Source: Actinoplanes sp. L3-i22 | Lineage (GTDB): Bacteria > Actinomycetota > Actinomycetes > Mycobacteriales > Micromonosporaceae | Length of the DNA stretch: 64,000 bases | Assembly: GCF_019704555.1 (NCBI RefSeq) | Contig: NZ_AP024745.1 | Span: forward strand, 2,662,001 to 2,726,000 | Direction of reading: 5' to 3' | Shown here: in pieces, positions 60,539 through 64,000 of the stretch | How the letters are laid out: each line of letters opens with the position of its first letter | Numbering within the stretch: position 1 is the stretch's first letter | Notes under the pieces: model-generated | The model's input: the letters and a program-made list of their open reading frames with translations, nothing else | What the model was told of the DNA's origin: nothing | Databases searched by the model: none | Program-made: the position numbers and the translations under genes

Positions 60539-62185
60539 GTGAACTCGGTCGCGCAGCTGGTGGACCAGCGGGAGGTGCGGCGCCTCGCCGCGCTGCACGA
60601 GTACCGGCTCCTCGACTCGCCGGCCGGCGACGAGCTGGAGGCCGTGGTCCGGGTCGCGGCGACGGTGGCCGGCGTGCCGACCGCCACGCTGAACCTGATC
60701 GACGAGAACCGGCAGTGTCAGCTGACCACGGTCGGTTTCGCCGGCGGCGTCTCGGCGCGCTCCGACTCGATGTGCGCGATCCGGTTCCTGACCGGCGAGT
60801 TCACCTATGTCCCGGACGCCAGCGCCGACCCGACCTTCCGGGCCAATCCGTGGGTCACCGGCACCCTCGCGAACGTGCGCTTCTACGCCTCGGCGCCGCT
60901 GATCACCCCGGACGGCTACGCCCTCGGCTCGCTCTGCGTCTTCCACGACCGGCCCGGGACGCTGAACGACGATCAGATCGACCGGCTCAAGGATCTCGCG
61001 CAGGTGATCGTGGCGCTCTTCGAGCGACGCCGCCAGGCCCGGATCAACGCGGAACTGGCCGCGATCTCCGAGGCCCGGCAGCGGTGGACCGACACGCTGC
61101 TGGAGACGATCGACGTGGCCGTGGTCGCCTGCGACCGGAGCGGCCATCTCACCCTGTTCAACCGGACCGCGCGGGAGTGGCACGGCCTGGACGCCGACCC
61201 GAGCATCGACCCGCGGGACTACTCGGACCGCTACGCGCTGTTCGAGACCGACGACGAGACCCCGCTGACGCCCGACCGGATCCCGCTGATGCGCGCGCTG
61301 CACGAGGGCTCGGTCACCAACGCGGAGATCATCATCCGGCGACGCAGCGGCGAGCCGATGCACGTCACCGCCAGCGGCCGGGCGCTGATCTCGCCGGACG
61401 GCACCCCGCTCGGAGCGGTCATCGCGATGAACGACGTGACCACCGACCGGGCCCAGCAGCGGGTGATCGAAACCGCCCGCCGCGAGCTGGCCACCGCGAA
61501 CGAGGACCTGCGCCGCTCGAACGCCGACCTGACCAACTTCGCCGGCGCGGTCAGCCACGACCTGGTCGCCCCGCTCGGCGCGGTCGGCGGTTACCTGGAG
61601 CTGCTCGAGGACGTCGTCGACGGCCAGCCCCGGGGCTGGGTCGACGCCGCCTCCCGCGCGGTCACCCGGATGCGCGACCTGATCGGTTCGCTGCTCCGAT
61701 ATGCCCAGGCCGGCAGCGCCCCGATCCGCCGGGTCATGGCCGGCCTCGGCGACATCTTCGACAACGCGGTCGCCGACCTGCACGCCGAGATCACCGCCGC
61801 GGGCGCCTCGGTGACCGCGCCGGATCCGCTGCCGGAGGTCTCCTGCGACCCGGTGCTGGCCCGCCAGCTCCTCCAGAACCTGATCGCCAACGCGATCAAA
61901 TACCGACATCCGGACCGTATTCCGCACGTCGAGGTAACCGCTGCCCGGGACGACAAGGGCTGGGCGATAACGGTCACCGACAACGGCGTGGGCATCCCGC
62001 CGGAACAACGCGACCGGGTCTTCGACATGTTCATCCGCGTCGAGGGCACGTCCGCCGCCGGCCACGGCATCGGCCTGTCCAGCTGCATGCGCATCGTCGA
62101 CCGCCACGGCGGCACCATCCGCGTCGCCGAAAACCCGGCCGGCGGCACCCGCGTCATCTTCACCCTCCCCGACCAAAACCCATAA
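60539..62185 (+). CDS. GAF-PAS-HisKA-HATPase sensor histidine kinase
   Basis: A 548-residue kinase. GAF (about 20-165), PAS (170-290), then the H-box AGAVSHDLVAPLGAVGGYLEL, N-box LLQNLIANAIKYRHP, G1 DNGVGIP and G2 GHGIGLSS. No membrane helix, so it senses a cytoplasmic signal through GAF/PAS. GTG start with GGGGAGAG directly upstream. No response regulator gene is adjacent. Downstream follow 300 bp of non-coding sequence. Confidence 0.9.
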   Translation: MNSVAQLVDQREVRRLAALHEYRLLDSPAGDELEAVVRVAATVAGVPTATLNLIDENRQCQLTTVGFAGGVSARSDSMCAIRFLTGEFTYVPDASADPTFRANPWVTGTLANVRFYASAPLITPDGYALGSLCVFHDRPGTLNDDQIDRLKDLAQVIVALFERRRQARINAELAAISEARQRWTDTLLETIDVAVVACDRSGHLTLFNRTAREWHGLDADPSIDPRDYSDRYALFETDDETPLTPDRIPLMRALHEGSVTNAEIIIRRRSGEPMHVTASGRALISPDGTPLGAVIAMNDVTTDRAQQRVIETARRELATANEDLRRSNADLTNFAGAVSHDLVAPLGAVGGYLELLEDVVDGQPRGWVDAASRAVTRMRDLIGSLLRYAQAGSAPIRRVMAGLGDIFDNAVADLHAEITAAGASVTAPDPLPEVSCDPVLARQLLQNLIANAIKYRHPDRIPHVEVTAARDDKGWAITVTDNGVGIPPEQRDRVFDMFIRVEGTSAAGHGIGLSSCMRIVDRHGGTIRVAENPAGGTRVIFTLPDQNP

Positions 62186-62426
62186 ACCCTATTTGGTACG
62201 ACCTGGGCCCACGCCCGCCGAGCCCCCCGGCCTCCCGGCCCACTCCGGGCCGACACCCCGCATCCGGGCTGGGTGCGGTGGAGACCTGGCCCGCCCACCG
62301 TCGCGGCGCCGGGCTCCGGCCTCCCCACCCGGCCGCCGGAACGGGCCGGGCGCGCTGACCGATCACGGCGCGCGGAGCATCATCGGATGATCGTGACGGC
62401 TCAGGCCGTACCGTAATCGGATTTTG
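62186..62426. other. Non-coding, convergent gene gap
   Basis: High-GC sequence after the kinase stop, with no reading frame of convincing character. The terminator of the next gene lies immediately beyond. Confidence 0.4.
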
Positions 62427-62459
62427 AAAAAGATGGCGCCGGGGAAACCCGGCGCCATC
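62427..62459 (-). terminator. Rho-independent terminator of DUF1906 gene
   Basis: GATGGCGCCGGG at 62432-62443 pairs with CCCGGCGCCATC at 62448-62459 across GAAA, and on the minus strand it is followed by five Ts (62427-62431). It is 24 bp downstream of the gene's stop. Confidence 0.85.
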
Positions 62460-62483
62460 GAGCGAGCCTGTGGAACAGCGGAC

Positions 62484-64000
62484 CTAGAAGAGCTGGGTGC
62501 GGCCGGCGTAGCCGTTGGCGACGCGGATGCCCGGGTTGAGGCCGGTGCCCTTGCCGCGGTAGAGCCAGAGGCCGCCGGTGCTGGTCTGCACCGCGAGCAG
62601 GTCGGGGTAGCCGTCGCGGTCGAAGTCGCCGATGCCGACGAAGTCGCGCAGGCCGGACCCGGAGCCGATCCGGACGCTGGTCTGGAAGCCGCCGGACTTG
62701 CCCTTGTACAGCGACAGCGCGCCGGTGCTGGTCACCTTGACCACCAGGTCCTGGTAGCCGTCGCGGTTGAAGTCGCCCACGCCGACGAACTCGCTGCGGT
62801 TGTTCCAGTTGCCCTTCGCGACGACCTTGCGGGTGCCGAACTTCGCGCCCTTGGCCCCGGGGTACAGGTACAGGTAGCCGTTGCTGATCTGCTGGGCCAG
62901 CAGGTCCGGGTAGCCGTCCTTGTTGAAGTCGCCGATCGCGGTGAACTCGCGCAGCGAGCGCATGTCCTTGTAGAGCAGCTTGCGGGTGCCGAGCTTGCCG
63001 GTGCTCTTGCCGGGATAGAAGTAGACCGCGCCGGTCGACTTCTGCCGGGCGATGATGTCCTGGATGCCGTCGCGGTTCAGGTCCATCCGGACGATCTGGT
63101 CGTACCCGGAGAAGCTGCCGATCAGCGTCGCGGTGCTGGACACGACCGTGCCGTTGCCGGCGAACGAGTAGAGCTTCGAGCTGCTCTTGGTCTTGGCGAG
63201 GACGTCCGACCAGCCGTTGCGGTTCCAGTCGCCCTGCTTGGTCGCCGGCATCACCCGGAAGTCCAGGTAGTCGGTGTCGATGTTGATGGTGACACCGCCG
63301 TACGTCTCGGTGTGCCCGCCCTGGTACTGCTTCATCCGGCGGTGCCCGGCCCAGTAGGTCGCCGGGATCGCGGTGTCGTCGACGGTGGCCTTGTTGTCCC
63401 AGCGGGCGAAGTCGATGTAGTCCGGCCGCGAGTACCCGGACTTGTTGTAGACCGCGACCTGGTCGGCGATGCCGGAGCCGGCGCTGCTGTAGAAGCCGGA
63501 CGCGTACCCGAGCGCGTGCAGGCGGTTCGTCCACGCGCCCAGGAACGCGACCACGCCGGCCTGGCAGGTGGCGTCCGAGCTGTCGTACGCCTCCATGTCG
63601 TAGATCAGCACGCTGTTCGGCGACAGGCCGAGCGACTTCGCCTGGACGACCGCGTCGGTGGCCGCCGTGACGCCCTGCGAGGCCGCGGACGCGTTGACGA
63701 TCAGGGTCTTCTTGGTGACCTTGGTGCAGCTGGCCTGCGGACCGACGTAGAGCGGGATCAGGTGCCAGCCCCGGTCGATCTGCTCCTTCACCCACGCCGC
63801 GGTCAGGTTCGGCTGGGCGCAGCCGCGGCTCACGCCGCCGATGTAGATGCCGGCCGCGCGGTACGGCGACGACTTCAGCCAGGTGGCCATGGTCGCGCTG
63901 GACGGGGCGGTGCAGGCGTCGAAGCCGTACCCGGTGAAGTTGCCCGGCTGCGGGGCCAGGGCCGTCGCCGCGCCGGCGGTGTTCATGAACGCCAGCGGGG
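62484..64000 (-). CDS. Exported DUF1906 glycoside-hydrolase-like protein with FG-GAP repeats, N-terminus cut
   Basis: The frame is open to the right edge; an internal ATG at 63986 is preceded by more coding sequence (PLAF), probably the end of a signal peptide. The DUF1906 domain (GYGFDACTAPSS, then LIYDMEAYD and DYLDFRV) resembles the mycobacterial Rv2525c fold, a glycoside hydrolase-like barrel acting on the cell surface. Five FG-GAP/VCBS calcium-loop repeats follow, with motifs such as DWNRNGWSDVLA and DFNRDGYQDLVV. The five loops suggest a beta-propeller that may bind polysaccharide or peptidoglycan. It ends in the terminator at 62427-62459. Confidence 0.85.
   Translation of the reverse strand, partial: PLAFMNTAGAATALAPQPGNFTGYGFDACTAPSSATMATWLKSSPYRAAGIYIGGVSRGCAQPNLTAAWVKEQIDRGWHLIPLYVGPQASCTKVTKKTLIVNASAASQGVTAATDAVVQAKSLGLSPNSVLIYDMEAYDSSDATCQAGVVAFLGAWTNRLHALGYASGFYSSAGSGIADQVAVYNKSGYSRPDYIDFARWDNKATVDDTAIPATYWAGHRRMKQYQGGHTETYGGVTINIDTDYLDFRVMPATKQGDWNRNGWSDVLAKTKSSSKLYSFAGNGTVVSSTATLIGSFSGYDQIVRMDLNRDGIQDIIARQKSTGAVYFYPGKSTGKLGTRKLLYKDMRSLREFTAIGDFNKDGYPDLLAQQISNGYLYLYPGAKGAKFGTRKVVAKGNWNNRSEFVGVGDFNRDGYQDLVVKVTSTGALSLYKGKSGGFQTSVRIGSGSGLRDFVGIGDFDRDGYPDLLAVQTSTGGLWLYRGKGTGLNPGIRVANGYAGRTQLF

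Overview
The window is high-GC actinobacterial DNA: strong third-position GC bias, frequent GTG and TTG starts, AGGAGG-type ribosome binding sites. The gene families of the right third (MoxR/DUF58/transglutaminase-like cluster, fibronectin type III proteins, a DUF1906-FG-GAP protein) suggest a Micromonosporaceae host such as Actinoplanes or a relative; the genus is an inference. The window splits into a mobile part (about 1-46,900) and an ordinary chromosomal part (46,903-64,000). They meet at a tRNA-Leu(GAG) gene.

Left arm (1-11,700): a GPP34-type protein cut by the window edge, an SDR/XRE pair, a decayed HAD hydrolase, a minus-strand operon with a sigma-like factor, a diguanylate cyclase and several small zinc-finger-like proteins, a frameshifted helix-turn-helix gene, and an unusual tRNA with a CAT anticodon.

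Transfer module (12,000-35,900): a pair of methyltransferase-like genes; then VirB2-like pilin, VirB6-like membrane protein, PrgI/VirB3-like protein and VirB4 ATPase; then, after about 5.6 kb of unrelated genes including a recombinase-XRE-recombinase trio, a VirD4/TraG-type coupling protein and a replication-relaxation protein. A nested inverted repeat between the last two is a candidate transfer origin. Small winged-helix, DUF932 and ParB-like genes follow, most preceded by a GC-rich hairpin and a ribosome binding site, and the module ends with a VirB1-like muralytic protein. This is the gene set of a single-strand-DNA conjugative (type IV secretion) element, unlike the TraB-type elements usual in Streptomyces.

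Cargo (36,000-46,900): DUF3644 protein, DUF2335 plus TPR pair flanked by 45-bp direct repeats, a divergent pair of membrane LysM-BTAD regulator and membrane Hsp70-like ATPase, and finally two small ORFs and a large serine recombinase. The last codons of the recombinase lie inside the 3' end of tRNA-Leu, which marks the probable right attachment site. No second copy of that tRNA end was seen, so the left end of the element is either outside the window or not recognised.

Chromosome (46,903-64,000): TPR/FN3 protein, FN3 protein, MoxR ATPase, DUF58 protein, transglutaminase-like membrane protein with a 9-bp tandem repeat array, repeat-rich lipoprotein, alpha/beta hydrolase, two tandem GAF-PAS histidine kinases (the first lacking its ATPase domain) and an exported DUF1906-FG-GAP protein cut by the right edge.

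Several element genes carry single-base-type frameshifts (near 3,775, 10,040, 22,440 and 29,890). They may be real decay or indel errors in GC-rich homopolymers; from this sequence alone the two cannot be told apart.
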